This document shows, piece after piece, positions 14,325 to 29,700 of a stretch of 34,215 nt of DNA. Below the pieces are notes generated by a model that saw nothing but the letters and a program-made list of their open reading frames with translations, was not told where the DNA came from and did no database searches. How positions within the stretch are numbered: the stretch's first letter is position 1; each line of letters begins with the position of its first letter. The position numbers and the translations under genes are program-made. The stretch lies in contig FR901024.1 in NCBI GenBank assembly GCA_000437555.1, positions 16,180 to 50,394 on the forward strand, given 5' to 3'. The stretch is from Acidaminococcus sp. CAG:917 (GTDB taxonomy: Bacteria; Bacillota; Clostridia; Christensenellales; CAG-917).

Positions 14325-17300
14325 TTAGTTTTTGCTTACTATGGTGAATTTTGTTCCGAATCCGCCCTTTCCGTAAGGTATTGTATCACCTTCCGAATAG
14401 ACTGAACCTAAGCCGTAAGTGTTAATCTCAGCCTGCGTTATCGTCGTCTTGGTGAGAACAGTTCCGTTATTGTCTACCATAACTCCGAAGATAGGAACGA
14501 GAACGTAAGTCACTGCTCTGTTACCCTTGAACTTAGGCAAGTAGTAATTTGTTTCAAGCGACGAGATTTCAACCTTATACACTTTACCCGACTCAACGTA
14601 AGCATATCCGATAAATGCTACCGGCTTTCCGCCATACATCGTATTTACGTATGCATTTGTGCTGTTATTACCGCCGTAAACGCTACCGGTTGACACCGAA
14701 CCTGTAAATGCCGCAAGCGTTACGTTGACGTAAACTCTCTGTTGCGAACCGAATTTAATTGATGCAAGATAACTCGTTGCCGTTGAGTTTAATGCGTATT
14801 CGAAGTCGGACGGCATAGTAACCGGCGCATAGTTGATTTTCTTGGATTCCGTGCCTGCCGATGTTGCAAATCCGGAGTCTGTATATTTCCATGTGCTGAA
14901 CGTTACCGTGTATGCCGAAGGCAGCGAATAAGTACCTGCGCTGAACGGAGTAATCGTATAAGGATCTACCGCTTTTCCCGTATCGGTATTTACTTTTGAG
15001 GTATAACCGCTACTTGAAATATTATTAATCAACATCTTTTGGACGTAAAGCGTAATTCTGAGAGATTGAGTAAGTCCGCTCGGCGTCGTAAGAACAGCAT
15101 AGACATAGGTTTGACCGCCCATATACGACGGATAGAATTCGGTGAGATCCCATTCAAGCTTATATCCGTCCTTTCCTTCCTCGGTAAAGGTAACCTGGTC
15201 GTTTCCGTCGGTGGACCTCATCACAATGGATTCCGGAAGCGTCGGCTTGCTGTAGTTGTAAGGATTGATGTTTGTCGTATTCGAATGCGGAGCTGTCATC
15301 TGGTCTGCGCCTGCAAATCCCGTCCAACCCTTGATAGCAGAGTTGGTGCTCATGTCAAGCTTCCAAGTTCTGTTCATATACTTAACGGTTTGCGTTATCG
15401 AAAGCTGTTTGAGTGTGAAGTTTGTCACGCTATCCTGATAATTGAACTCGTTATTGCCGTTGATTATAACTTTGGTATATCCAAGTCCGCCCGACATATC
15501 GATTTCAAGGTTGGTGAACGACCATTCAATATCCATAACCTGAGTCCAAAGCACGTTACCTTCAGCATCAAGGAATTTCATTGTGGTCTTGTTCGGATAG
15601 TATTTCGCAAACTCAGAACCGGTATAGTCTATATTCGCAGCCGGGTCAAATCCGTATCCGCTTGCGCCCTCTACTCCTACCGCGGCTCTGAATACGTCTT
15701 GTTCATTACCGGCAATTGTGCTCCAGAAGGATTCGCTCCAATCAAACTCATAATTTGACGAGTTCTTGATTTCGACAGGAACATTGTAGGTATGCTCGCC
15801 TGCGTTGGTGTTGCCGCCGAAAGTTGCAATCGCATAGGTCGTTCCGCCGTTTGCGTTATAATCGATGCTCGTCTTATCCCACGTTACGTTGTCGATTGTG
15901 AACGCGACGGTAAATACGTAAATGTAATCCGTTCCGCCCACACTCTCATAACGACGCGTGAGTTGATTGAGGTTGTAGTAAACAGGGTCAACAGTCTTCG
16001 TCGAATCAATGAGCGAAGTATCCGCAAGATTGGTTTCAATCACGTTGCCGTCGGTATCTCTTGCCAAGGTCTTATAGCCTACGTAATTAACTGCATATTC
16101 TTTCTTGATCCACGTTCCGTCAAGGTATGCCCTGAAAGAATTTTCGTAGGTCAATCCGAACGGATTGTAAACCGTTTGCTCGACGTTGTTGACTTTAATG
16201 GTCGTACCTGTTGTGGTAGCGTAAGGATATCCGACGTAGGTGTAGTCTGTATCGAGCGTATCGGAAGCAATCGAAGAATTGAATCTCGTTACGTTGAACG
16301 CTCTGACGGCGAGCTCGACTTCAAAGTCGGCAACCGTTATGTCTCTTTCCGTTGCTACGTGAGCGTTGAGTTTTACGAAGTCGGAAACGTTACCTGTAAC
16401 AGTTTCGGGGATATTTTCCCAGGTGATGTTATAGACCATTTCCTGACCGTCGGTAAATACGACGCTAACGTTTGTCGGGAAGTTTGCCATGTTATAGGTG
16501 TACGGGTTCTTGATTTCAATCTTAACCGGCAAGCTTGTGTCGACGTCATAGTCAAACATAACGATTTGACTGTCATTCACGCTTGTGTAGATTTCTCTGT
16601 TAACCGTTCTATAACCTATGGTATCCGTAAGCGTATAGTCACCGCCCATAATCAAGCGCAATTTCTCAATAGTTCTGTTGATTACAGACACAGGAATGTT
16701 GAATTGTTGTGTAGCTTCGGTGGCTTTGTAAACGAGGTCAACCATATTATTCGGCCAATTTGCTCCGCCGAGTGCTTGCTCAGCTTTAGAGATGAGGGTT
16801 TCATCCCAAACGACGTCATATTGAACGTTGAGCGTGCCCGCATTGCTAACCTTGAAGTTTGTCTGTTCTCCGACAAGCTCCGTTGTTACCGTTTGATTTG
16901 CAGTCTGAGCATAAGTTGACGAGAAGAGGCTGAAGTCGCCGATGAACGGGTCGAACACAACCGTTCTGTCTGAAACAGAGGTTATCTTCTCTATCGTTCT
17001 GTCGATGACGTAAACCTGAACGGGAACAACTATGCTGCCCTGTGCGTTGGTGAGCGTCACGTCAACATTGAGGACTTTACCGAAGTATTCTTTGCTCGTC
17101 ATGATATCGGCAGGCAACTGATAGCTGAGCGTAACTTCAATTTCATCAAACGTGTCGTTTCCGTCCGAAACGCCCGTCTTATACTGAATGGTTGTCTTTT
17201 CGCCGTTTTCAAAGAGTTTCTTCACGGTGTTCGTTTCGTCTTGAGTGTAAAGACCCAAAGTATCGAACACGTACATCTTTTCAAAGTTCTCTGCGATATA

Positions 17301-20300
17301 ATCGTTTATCGTATCGCTCGGAGCTTCAACCGTGAGGAAGCAAATCATGTCGGTGCTGTAGTTGAGATAACCGATCTCGATTTGCTCCGGCTGAACGGTT
17401 TCAAAACCGCCCGCCGAAAGCATAACGAATTGTCTTACGTTGTCGATACCGTTGCTCGTGTAAGTTACGTCTCTCCAAGTGGCGTCGACGGTAACTTTTT
17501 CAAAATCGGCTCTGACTTCGGAGTTGTAAACTCTTACCACTATCTTGCTCGGCAAGCCGTTAAAGAAGTTTTCCGCACCGAGAGTGTAGGTATAGAAATC
17601 CATACCCATATTCTGGTCGGTATATGTTCCGAAGCCGGGGTTATCATTTACGTTGATTTCATACTTGTAGTAGTAGATAAATTCAACGTCTTTCGTTATT
17701 CCGGCAAAACTTGCGGTGAGCGTGAAGTAGTAAATTCCGTCGAGTCCGTTTTCGTCTTTAATTTCTTCCGCTATGACCTTTGCCATGTCAGGTCTTTGAG
17801 CGGCATTGCCGTCTTTGTCGAACCAAGTTACGGGGACGTTGTCGTAAATGTTTCCGTTATAGGTGACCTTGGCTGTGCTCGGAAGCGAGAAGTCTTTGAA
17901 CACCGAGAAGCTCGGCGCCGCAGTCTCGCTTGCGACAGACGCTTCACTTGACGTTACCGCTTCATTGTTTACACTGAACGAAATTGCGCCCCAACCGAAA
18001 TCTACTTCGACGTCGTCGCCACTAAGGTTATGATTGGTAAGTCTGATTTCGATAGTCAAAGTCTGTTCGAGACCTTGAATACCTTCATAGACGACTACTT
18101 CTCTTTCAACGTAGGTATAAAGCACCGTTCCGTCCAAATCTTTCTTTTCGATAAACTCGTCTTTATAAGGTGCTCCGTCGGTGACGAATCTGATATCCAG
18201 CTGTTTGCTCGTGCCGTCCTTGAAGTATACTGTCGCAGAAGTCGGGAGCGTATAAGCGGTGAGCATATCGTAAGAATATTCGCCGTTTTCGGACTTGATT
18301 GTCGTGCTTTCGTCAAACTCGAAGCGGTCGACAACGTAAGTTTTGAAGTTTACGTTAATCTGATATTCGCTGTTGTTGCCGATACTTGCCTTAACGATTG
18401 CACCGTTTTCCGCATTTGTTATATCGACATTCCACGAATCGATATAGGCAAAGCCTTCAGACTTGTCGTTATAAACAACCTTTATCTTGACGCCGCCCTC
18501 AAAGTAATTTGCCGCGCCCGTGAAGTAATCGTAAGCGTCAATCGTCATCGCATTTACCGTGTAATTATTGAGGTCGTCAATTCCTTCACCGTCTGTCGAA
18601 CCGTTGTAGAAGAAGATATCTGAAACAGAGCGCTGAGCAACGTTGAGCGTAAGTTTGATAGCCTGACGCTTGCCGTTGTAGTTTCCTATTTCGTTTCCTT
18701 CCTCGTCGAGGACGTAAGCCTCAACGGTCGCATAGAACGTGCCGCCGGCAAAGATGTTCTTATCGTCTCCGACAAGTTCGTTCTTGTAAGCGTTGTCGGA
18801 ATAGAGACGGTATGTAGACCAGTCAAGATACATTGTATGCTTGATGTTGCCCGCAAAGCTGACAGTCATCGACTGATACTCGCTCTTGTTGTACCACTCG
18901 GGATTGAACACGTCGGAAGCAATCGTAACGTTGGTAGCTTGCGCCGTCATCGTTCTGATATTAAGCGGAATCGTCATCGATTGATAGCCCATGACTCTGT
19001 TACCGAGGAGTATGTTCAATCTCGGCGCGACGGCACCCGAATATCCCAGGTAAGACATTTGTTCCGCCGTAACCGAAGTTATGATACCGTTTACGGCATC
19101 GGTGTAATCGAGCGTCTTGGGCGATGCAAGCGTGTTGTCATAATTGAATCTGACAGACTTTGTTTCAAGACCCACTCTTACGTTAGCCGACAGGCTTGAA
19201 TCGATTGCCGCACCCACCTCAAGCGTTGTGTATTGATACGGGTCAACAGCGATTTCAGTCTTGGCAAGGCTTTCCACCCTGCAGCTTGCGACCTTAATCG
19301 GAATAGTAACCGTTTGATACACATAGTATCCTACAATCTCGCCGTTTACGTAATACGGATCGTATTTGACAAGGTCTGTGTCTTCGGGGTAGTTGGCAAA
19401 ATATTCGTTTGCCACGAACGTTCTGCCGCCTATGTAAGCGGTGACGGTCGTATCTATACCCTTATAGTAGTCCCAGCAATCGTTTGTGGCGTTCCAGATT
19501 TCGTCGAGAGCCGCCTTGAGGTTTGCAAGTCCCTCGTAGTTCTCGCCCCAGCTGAGGTCGAGCTTAAACGAGCTTCCGTCCTGCGGACCTTCCGAGCTGA
19601 CATAGTTGCTGTATTTGCCCGATACCATATCAATTGCTTTGATATAGCTATACAGGTCGAAGTTGAAGTCATAGTATTCGTTCATATTCTTGGTGGCATC
19701 GAACTTTTGTCCGTCTCTCGACATAAACTTGTCAACGTCCAAGGTGAGCGAATTAGTCTTCGAATCATACTTGACCATCTTCGTGCTGTCGAACGAAGTG
19801 AGGTTGGACAGCTTGAGATTTGCATAATCGTTCGAATAGAATTGCGTGATGCTGTCTATCTCGTAATTCGAAATAGGTATGACTATGCTTCTCGTTATCT
19901 TGCCTGCAAGAGCCCATTGATAGGTGTAGTAAACTTCCACCGTTCCGCCGAGCCAATCGTATACGAAGTCATCGTAGTTCCAAGTCAGAAGTCCGACCGG
20001 GAATTTGTTGGTAACGCCCGTAAACGTATCGTTACCGTTATACGTCGCCGTTCCGTTGTTAATATTCGTGCCCTTGAGCTTACCTTTAAATCCGAAGTTT
20101 TCGGCGAGGTATCTTGCGTATTCCACAAATTCTTCTCGGCCCGAAATACCGTATTCCACATAGTCCACATATTTAGTAGAGAAGGTATAAACTTCACCGT
20201 TTTCGAACGTGATTTGCGCGTTATCGGGGAGCGTAATATTGAACTTGCTGTTTGCCGCATCACCCTTTGACGGGTCTATAGTCTTCATATCGACGGTAAG

Positions 20301-20700
20301 CGTCTTGGAAACGTATTTGCTTGTTGAGCTGTTATACGTAATTCCGCTTATCGAAGTCGGATTATAGTTTGAGCCGATATATACGGGAATTGCATACACG
20401 ACTTTATTTAATACGTAGCCGTAAATATATCCGGCAAGCTTATCGGACGCAGTATTGTTAGGCGTGAGGTCGACGCTCGACGCATCCCAGACAATCTGAA
20501 CACCGCCGTTTTCGCCGAGTCCCGTGCCTCCGCCGTAATTATCTTTGAAGCCGTCCGAGAATGTGACGCTTGCTCTCTGCGGGAAGTAAGTCGGGTTAGA
20601 CAAATATTCATGTGTGAGCGAAATGGTCTTTTTGCTTCCACCTACCGTAATTTGAACAGAGCGGTTTGCAATATCCATAATATCAGCTCTCGAAGGAACG
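14325..20700 (-). repeat. Ig-like array, C-terminal third of the giant protein
   Basis: About fifteen diverged units of roughly 90-160 residues follow one plan. Many open with (D/N)P(Y/F), for example DPYQYTTL near 19240, DPFIGDFS near 16950, NPYTYNMA near 16500, NPYNYSKP near 15265 and DPYTITPF near 14965. A strand like LPSTAKVTYNG or FPTNVSVVFTDG follows, then a hydrophobic strand with Trp such as YNITW, and finally a V-x-N-R-T-I-E-K type linker (VIDRTIEKI, VINRTIEKL). The pattern resembles bacterial Ig-like folds of the Big family. The unit count is approximate because the repeats are strongly diverged. Confidence 0.7.
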
Positions 20701-23700
20701 GTTGCCTGTCCGTTCGGGATAGATACGCTGCTTACTTCGCTAAGCTCGAGCAAGTTACCGTTCGATGCCGTCGGTTGAATGACAAGCTGCAGGAAGTTTG
20801 TGGTGTTTGAAGTATTGCTTCCCGTCGTTGCTCTGTTCGCGTCGATATAGAGTTCAATTGACTTAATGCCGCCGTCCTGCGTAGACGTTGTCTTAGAGTC
20901 AATAAATATCTTTGCCGTAACGCTTGACGACGCAAACGGTATCGGAAGCAATGTGTCAATCAAAAGCGAAAGCGTCTTAATGACCCATGCGCCCGCAGCG
21001 AGAACGTTGGCTCCAAATCCGCCCTGATCGGTGATAAGCCACTGAACCAATGCCGAAGGCAGAGCATATGCATACGGTTTCATGATATTGACTCTCTGAG
21101 CAGACGTAGTTGCGTTTTCTACTGCCCTGAGCAATCCTGAAACGTTGCTATATGAGCCGCCGTTAGCTTCCTTCATTCTTGCTACCAAAGCGTCACTGTT
21201 AAACGCAGAAATGAGGAAGTAATAAACGTATACCAAGAGGTCATTGAAGGTATTTTTATCAAACGTAATCGATACGGATGAATATCTTTCAGAATCGCCC
21301 GAAGCGGTGAATTTGCCTCCGTAAGGATTCCATGCTACGTTATCCGTTCCGAACATCTGAATATCTATACCCGAAATGAGGTTTCCGAGGTCAGGAGACC
21401 AGGTATATTCGCTCGTTCCGTCGTCGACGTCATTTGTCGAATAAACCTCGCCGAATGCACCCGTCTTGGGATAGTTATAGTAGTCATTGTCGCCCTTCAT
21501 CATTTCGATGATATTGAATATCTGTCCGTTTTCACCGACATAGGAAGCAAGGTCTAACGGCTCAAATATTGCCAATATAAAGTCAAGCGAGGTATTAAAC
21601 ACGTCCTTAACGCCCGTAAGGACAAGGTTGCCGTTGTAAAGCCATCCGTCAAGACCTTCAAACGGACCATTTACACCGTCGGCATTACCCGATTGCCTGA
21701 GCGGGTGAAATGCGGAAATGTCAAGTTTGATTCTGTCAATGCCGGCAGAGCCGTCAATCGACTTATTTTCCTTTAACAGGTTGATTGTAACCGATGTCGC
21801 TCCGTAATAAATGTCTGCGCTTAAACCGTCATTGATAGCCCCATCGTTCTTTCCTCCGACACCCCAGCCGGTAAATAAGTTGACGTTGGTGACAACCTTA
21901 CTGTCATACGTTCTCTTATTGTAGGTAACAGTAAGCGAGGGATCCATACTGTCAAGGATTTGCGCGACTACACCGCCGACGCCGAACGTTCCGAGGTCAA
22001 GACCGGCGTAACCGTAAGCCACCTCGTTTACCTTGCTTTCAACGTCGATGAGCGAATCACCGCTGAACATAACGTCTATATCGCTTATATTGAGACCTAT
22101 TGAAGTTCCCACACTGTCAAGCGCGACTTCGAGTGACGCTCCGTTGAGTCCGTTGTCGAAGTCGAGTATAAGCGAGCCGTCCTGAATAGGCGGATTTCCG
22201 AACGTGAAGTTGAGACCGAGCATATCGAAGATGCGGTCAAAGAACGCCGAATTAAGGTTGATTCCCAAACGTGATTCTTCAATGATAAGTTCACCCGTTA
22301 CCGCGCTCATATCGAGACCGCCGTCTGCAACGGCTTCCGCCTCTCCTGCGCTTGCCGTTGTGCCTTCACCCGTGTTGCCCTCTCCGCTGTTGCCGCCAAG
22401 CAAACCGACAAGACCGGAAAGTTTGATTTTACCGAGACCGAAAGAGGTGAGGTCAATATAAACAGCGTCGTTGAATATGGTGTTGCTGGAGCCGTCATTG
22501 ACTCCGACAGGTCTGTTGGTATTAGCGCTCGAACCTGACGAGCCGCCAAGACCCGACGAGCCGAGATAGTAAAGCGAGATAAACGGACTGTTAATCGGGT
22601 CACCGAACGAGATATCGAGATAGATATCGCTCCTGAATATTCCGCCGAGGTTAAATCCGCCGGGCGTTATTATTTCCGCAAGGTTGAGGTCAACCTGTGC
22701 GTTGAGCATAAACGTTATTGCCTCAGGCAGATAGAGTTTGAAATCGTTTGCGTCGTTGCTTGACGGGTCGCTTTCGAGCAATGATTCGAGCAAGTAATCC
22801 ACAAGACCGCCAACCCAATATGCAAACGAATTGCTCGTGATTGAAACAGGCGAAGTAAGAGTCATCGTTCCTTGCAAGCTGAGGCTGAGTTTTTCGATGA
22901 TGAGGTCGCCCGTTCCGATATCGAACACTGCAACGTAACTGTCAAGCTCACCCTGCGTGGGGAGTTTGCCGGTGGCGCCGTTGCCCTTTGCAATTTCTGC
23001 GTCATAATCATCAACCGTATTAAGCTCGAGTCTCGTTATATCGATTGATGCATAGAACGTTTCGTTGAACTTAGCAAGAAGTTGCGTGTTCAGGTTCGTC
23101 TTATCCTCGCCGTTGTCAACGTAGTGATTGGTAAAGAGATTGAGCATAAACTCGCCCGTTGTGTCGATTGTTTCTTTTTCTTCAAGACCGTCTGCCCTTC
23201 TGTAGAAGTTGACGATTTCGTTTATTGCATTGATATTGATTGCTATACCGAGAGCCTCAGGGCTGAAGAGAATGAGTGCATAAGGCAAATCATGCATAAC
23301 GAGTTTTGCCGCATCCGCAAGCGACGAAGTCGAGGCTTCGTTGTCGGGCAAGACTCCGCCGAGCACTCCGTCAAGCATTCCTGCAAGGTCAAAGTTGGTG
23401 ATTGCCACTTTACCTTGGTCTCCGAGCAAGAAGTAGAGGTTGGCGTAAATGCTATGTTTACCCGTGCCGTCGGGAGCGATATAAATAGAGAGGAAGTCTT
23501 CTGTCGTGCCGTCGTCGAGCAATTTTTCAAGTTTTAAGACTACTTCCGTCTTGCTGAAGTCCTGCAAGTCAAGATAGATATAAATACCAATCTTGAAGGT
23601 CAATTTAATATCGTCACCGATACGAATGGTAAGCGACGTGCTGCCGAGCGAGCTGTCGTCGCCGAGCAAGAGTGCAAACAGCCACGAAAGGTCAAGCGTA

Positions 23701-26700
23701 TTGCTTACTCCGCTTTCATCCAATGCGTCTGCATTCACTTCAAACGTTCCTTCAAACGCAAGGTTGAGCTTGAGCTCGTCAAGTTTGTTAAACTCGGTGA
23801 CTGCGGTATAAGTGTATTTGCCGCCCTCACCCGAGTTGACTCCGGAAGCAACTTCGGTGACTGCACCGCTCTCGTCTCTTATCGAAATTTGCGATTGCTC
23901 TATACCGTATTGAAGCTCGAGGTCATAGAGTTTGATTTCCATGCTGAAGTCGGACGGCTTGATATATCTGCCCGATTCACTCTTATAAGGAATATAAAGG
24001 TTTCCTTCTGCATACGAGCCAAGTTTGTCGGTAAGTTGATATTTGTCGAGCAAATCTTCTTCCGGAAGTGTGCTGTCGTCTGCGGTGTTGGCGCCTTCGC
24101 TCAAGCGATAGAGTACGACAAGGCTGTATTTATTTCCGCTTGAATAGTTTTCGTCAACGAGTTTGAATTCTCCGCCCTTAACAGATTGAGCGGTAGCGGA
24201 GCTTCCGTTGAAGTAGTAGAGATCCTTTTCGCCTGCGGTGATGTAATACTCGCCGTATTCGTTGTCGAGAACGAATGCATAGAGAATACCCTTTGTCGTG
24301 TCGGTAGCAGGTCCGAACTTGTCGTCGTCGCCGTATCCGTAAACACCGTTAAGGTTCGCCAGCTTGCCGAAAGCGTAGAGGTCTCCTTGCCAATCGAATT
24401 CACCCTCGACCCACATATCCTTAGGCATATATTCTCTGCCGTCCGCGACAGCGAGACTGAGGTCTATCATAACTTCGAGACCGTCCTTGAGAGCCAAGGT
24501 AAGACCGCCGTTGTCGATTGTAGGCATCTTGATTTGGTCGATGAGCGTCTGATTATCGGTGAGGAGCGACAGGAGCGAATCGAACATATCGTCGTTGAAG
24601 TTTACCTTAATGCTGTCACGCAAAATCTGAAGCTCTTTAAAGAGTGCCGCAATTACTTCAAGTATGTCGCTGCTGAAGATACCCGTTGAACCTTCATCGC
24701 CTTCGACGAATGAGCTTGCGCTGGAAACGGCTTCGGAGCTGCTCGAGCCAAAAAGTCCGCCTATGTCAAGACCCTCGAACTTGAGTTTCTGGAACGCTTC
24801 ACCCAGTCCGAGCTTTGTTCCGAGGTCGGTCATGTCAAGGTATATCGAAAGTTTGCCTTGTTCGTCAAAGATGAGTGTGAGCGACAAAGCGATATCTTGC
24901 GATACTCCTCCGTTTGCGACCGTATCCGTATAAGGCAGTATATCGGAATTGAGGTTCATAATAAGGCTTATTTCCGTTCCCGCAAGTTTCTGGACAAACG
25001 TTCTGCTTTCGTCCATGAAGTAGTCGAGGTTGACAAAGCCTGTCAAGGTAGCGGTGATATAAGTGTCGTTTCTTACGCCCTCCGTCATATCCTTGTTGAG
25101 TGCCGCAATAAACGCCAACACTTCGGTATCGAGGAGTTCGCCGAATTCTTCAGAGAAGTTGATGAGTCCTGCAAGCACTTCGATACTTACGTCCATCTTG
25201 GCGGAAATTTCCGCATTTCCCCAATTGATTTCGATGCCGGAAGTATCGCCCGCGATGAGCGCGTCAAGATCAACCGATGCAAGCAAACGATAAGTATCTC
25301 TTACCGTATCTTCTTCCCCTGCCAAACCTTCGCCGTGCTTCTTGTTGTAGTCGTTGTAGATGTCGATAACGACTTCGTTGGCGTTACGGTTGAGGTCACC
25401 TACAAGGTATGATATTGACTTAGCGTGACCAAGCAATGTATTTCCGTCGGAGAATATCATATGCGATTGAGGTGTATCGAGACCGTTTGCAATAAATCCG
25501 ATATCGAGTATTTCCGTCGTGCCCATCGTATCGTAGAGTTTGGCGCCGAGGAATATCTTGCCGTCTTTCTCTGTCACGTCAATTCCGACGTAAGGAACGA
25601 CGTTCGGGAGTTCGTCAACGATATTTCCGAGCAAGTCTTCGTCAGCAATATAATTTACGATGAGCGAAACGAGCTTCATTGAAATAGAAGCGGTAAGGCA
25701 ATTCATAACGACGTCTACGTAGAATCCTGCAATGTCACGGTTAGCTCCGTGATAAACCTTATCGCCTTCCGTTCCGTCGGTAGCCGTGGACGCTTCGGTA
25801 GAAGCCGAGCCGAGGAGCGACTTGACAAGTTCTTCTATGGCGTTTTCTCCAAGGTCAAGTTTGAACAAGCCGCCGTCACTTAGGAAGTAACTGAGGTCTA
25901 TGTAAACCACTCCGTCGAGATAGTATATACCTATAAACTCGCTTTCGTAATTGCCGTCCGCATCGCACGTCCAGATATCGATAGCAAGGTCGATATTGTT
26001 AAGGCTGAACGAGGAAGCAAGCGAACCTCCGTTGAGCAAGCCCATTATATCGAGGTCGAAATCGGCTTTAAGTCCGATTGCGTATCCGAACTTCATGTGC
26101 AAGCCTTCTCCCTGTTCACCTACGGTGAGAGCGGATGCGAGCTCGCCGAATACCGAATACATGATATTGCTGAGCTGAGTTGACGAATAATCGCCGTTGA
26201 GTTCGAAAGAACCACCAAGCGACATCGTTATCGACTTAAGCTCCATAAGGTTGAGATAATCGAGTTTGTCGTAACGGCTGAACGCCTTAGGTCCTGCCGC
26301 AATGCCTTCTTGTGCGTTTCCGACGGTATAGTAACCCGTCTTGATATACTCTTCTTCGCCGATCCTGGAATAGAGCGCCGTCATATCGGCAAGTCCTGAA
26401 GCGCTTGCGGTTGCATAGTCGATATAATCCGCTCCTCTGAGGACGTAGAGGATATCTTTGTTGAGGATAAAGCTGTGAGTATCCTCTGTGATATATCCGA
26501 TGACGGCGCCGCCCTGTTCGGAAGCGAACACTTGGATACCTTTGTTCTCTTCGACTTCCATTTGCGTAGAAGCATACTCATTGCTGTTGAACGCGGTCGA
26601 GAGCGAAACATAAGTTTCCATGCCGCTGACTTTTACGAACATAGGCAAATAGGTATAGTCGTCAATCGTAACGTCATAGACGTATTCGCCCTCTGCGTAT

Positions 26701-29700
26701 CCGTAATAGTTTTCACCGCCGTCGGCAACTATGCTTGACGAAAGATTAGGCGCAGTGACGTATTGACCGCGGATAATATTTCCGTTTTCGTCAAATCTTT
26801 GCTTGAATTCAAAGCCGAACCACTTATAGTAGGATACGCTTGATGCATTCTGTGAGCCGCCGTCCATCTGGAGTGCGCCCGTTCCGATATAGTTGAATGC
26901 GATAGACGAAACGTAAGTGTCTTTACCGTTCTCTTTGTCTATTCTGATAAGGTATTCGTTTGTGATATTTCCCGTTTGCGTGTAGGAAATGAGCACGTAG
27001 TTTCCGCTGTTCGACTGCGTAATCGGCATACCGCCCGTATCATCATTCATAGAAGCGTAGTTGGCGTAAGCGTAACGAACGCCGTTAATTATCTTTACGA
27101 CATAGCTGTTTGCGGTGGCGGTTCCGTCAATCGTATAACGGATATCGTCTGTAACTTCAAACTCATAGCCTTTTGACGACATATCGTCAAGAACAATCTT
27201 GATTGACGAGTGCGAAATGTCATCGTCGACTTTCTCGTCAAATCCGAGAGCCTCGATTTCTTCGTCAGAAAGCTTTTGGCTTCCGAACACGTTAAATGCG
27301 TCGTATGTCGCAATTGTCGGATAGCTTGAAGCGCCGCTCGAAGTATATACGTATCTTTCCAAAATAACGTTAGGCGTTCCGATATCGATACCGACCGAGT
27401 GATCGAACAAGTAAAGCAACAGCTGAACTCTGGGCAGTACGTTGTAGTAAGCCATCTGGACGGAAGCAAGGCTGTATGCGCCGACCTCATAGAGGAAGTC
27501 AGCAACGGCATCGTATGTCTTTGTCGTTCCGTCAAACGTTATGACGTATTTATCGTTTGCCTTTTCAAGCGTTATCTGATAGAGGTCATATGTGAAGTAA
27601 TCGTATCCTGCGACAAGTCCTTCGTATATAGCGTCTGGCAGCATACTCTTGATGAATATTGAAGAATTCATCGAGTCCTGTCCGTAATTCTTCAAGCCGA
27701 ACATAACGTCGTAGAAGAATGTCTGCATTCCTGCGGAGAAGTCTGCGCTGTCCTTGTCCGGAATAAGATTTATGATTTCCTCGAGAGTGTTATCCGCATC
27801 TCCTTCATTCTTTCCGAATCTCGCAAGGAAGCTCTTGTCCTCGGCAGAGAGCTTGATAAGTTCGGTTGCCGTATTGTTGGACAAGACGTAGTTGCCCGTA
27901 TCGCCCTGTCTCGGTATCAACACGTAGAGGTTTACCTCACCCGAGGTGATATAATCTTCATATTTGACGTTGTTGCCTTCCGTGTCCTGAATGGGTTTGC
28001 CGTTGATTAAAACGTCGCCCTCGACAGCGGTTATCGAATCGTCGCCGAAGTCGCCCACACCCGTATACGGTCTGATACTCGTGAACGAGTAAGCGTTGAC
28101 GTCCGTATTGATACGGAGGAATGAACGGTTGGTGAAGTTGTAGTCGAAGCTGAAGTCGGTATCGACAGACGTGACAAGGTCTGCGATAACGTTGAGGTAA
28201 GCAGCGTTAATGACGAGCGAAATGTAGTTGGACGTCATTTGAATTCCGTAGAGGAACAGTCTGACGTATTCCGCAATATCGTCCGTGAGAAGCGGGAAGG
28301 AAATTCCCGTCTCTTCCGTCGTGCCGTCATCGGTTTCGTCCACAACCGGCAACGGTTGCTCGTTTTCGGTTGACGAGGTTTCCTCTTTGATTCCGGTTAT
28401 CAATCCGAATATCTGTTTGAGCTGGTCAGCCTTGATTTCAAATCCCGACAAACCGACGCCGGTAAGGTCGACTCTGAGACCTCCGAACACGTAACCGTAT
28501 TTACCGTAGGGGTTTTGGTGAACGTTTGTCGAATCATAGAAGAATCTTTCGGGGCTGTATTTTGTCGTATCGGAAAGGTCTAATTCCTCACCCTGCGCCA
28601 AAAGTTTTGCCTCGAGTTCTTTTATGTTTTCAAACGTCTTGGTTTCATAGACGTAAACATACGTTCCTTGAGCATGCTGGAAGTAATAGTCGTATCTTTG
28701 CGTCTTATCCATCGTGTCGAGTTTATCATAATCGACTTCTGCAATATAAGTTCCGTTTTCATCGAAGTAATATCCGCCCGAGTTTTTACTGAACCACAAG
28801 CCGTCGTAAGAATCGGGGCTGTTGCCCTCGCTCTCGGCGTAAGGCTTGTTGACCTTCCAGATATATTCTTCTTCCGGATGCTCGTCCGAGCCGTCTCCTA
28901 CCCACTTGACATAGGATACACCGTCGATGGTGTAATACTTATCACCCGTCCAAGCCTTGCTCGTTCTCTCTTCATAAGCGGAGATGAGCTCATAGCCGTT
29001 TGTATATTCTTCGGGAGTATAATAATTTGCGACGTAGTTATACGAACCGCCGGCGAAGTAAATTCTCGCCACGTCGTATTCGTCACGGTAATCATAAGCG
29101 TCCGTGCTTGCGTCGTAACTTTCAACCTCGGTCGAGATGGTGATAGCGAGGTTCATAAGTCCGAAGAGGTCGTAAATATTGAGGTTTCCGCTCGTGACAA
29201 CGTCGAGAAGTTTGCCGAAATCGATTTCTCCTTCCCAAGCATTTACCACGGAATCAATCGTCTCTTGGTCAAGCGACTGCTTCCTGAGATAATTTATCAT
29301 AGCGGCAATCTTAACGTCGAGGTAAATCTCAAGATAAGTTTTACGTTTGACGTAGTCGCCCTCCTCTTCCATAACGGTGAGGATACCCTCGAGGTCGGAA
29401 AGGTCTTCGTTTTCAAAGAAGAGCTGAATCCATTCGCTGAGCACGAGGTCTCCGCCGTCAAAGTATGTGGTAAGGTCAATCTTTTCATTGAGGATAAGAT
29501 TTTCGATTTCAGAGTAAACGCTGAAGTCGTCAATTTCCTCATCCGTCAAAGGTCTTTCACGGTCTGCCGTGGCAAAGACAATCTGAACGTTCTTAACCGC
29601 AAGCGAGATATCGACCGTCTTTTCATAGACGTCGTGGTTTGAATCCTCACCCTCAATGCAGATATAGTAGACGTCGTCGTTGCCGTCGCCCTGCATCAAG

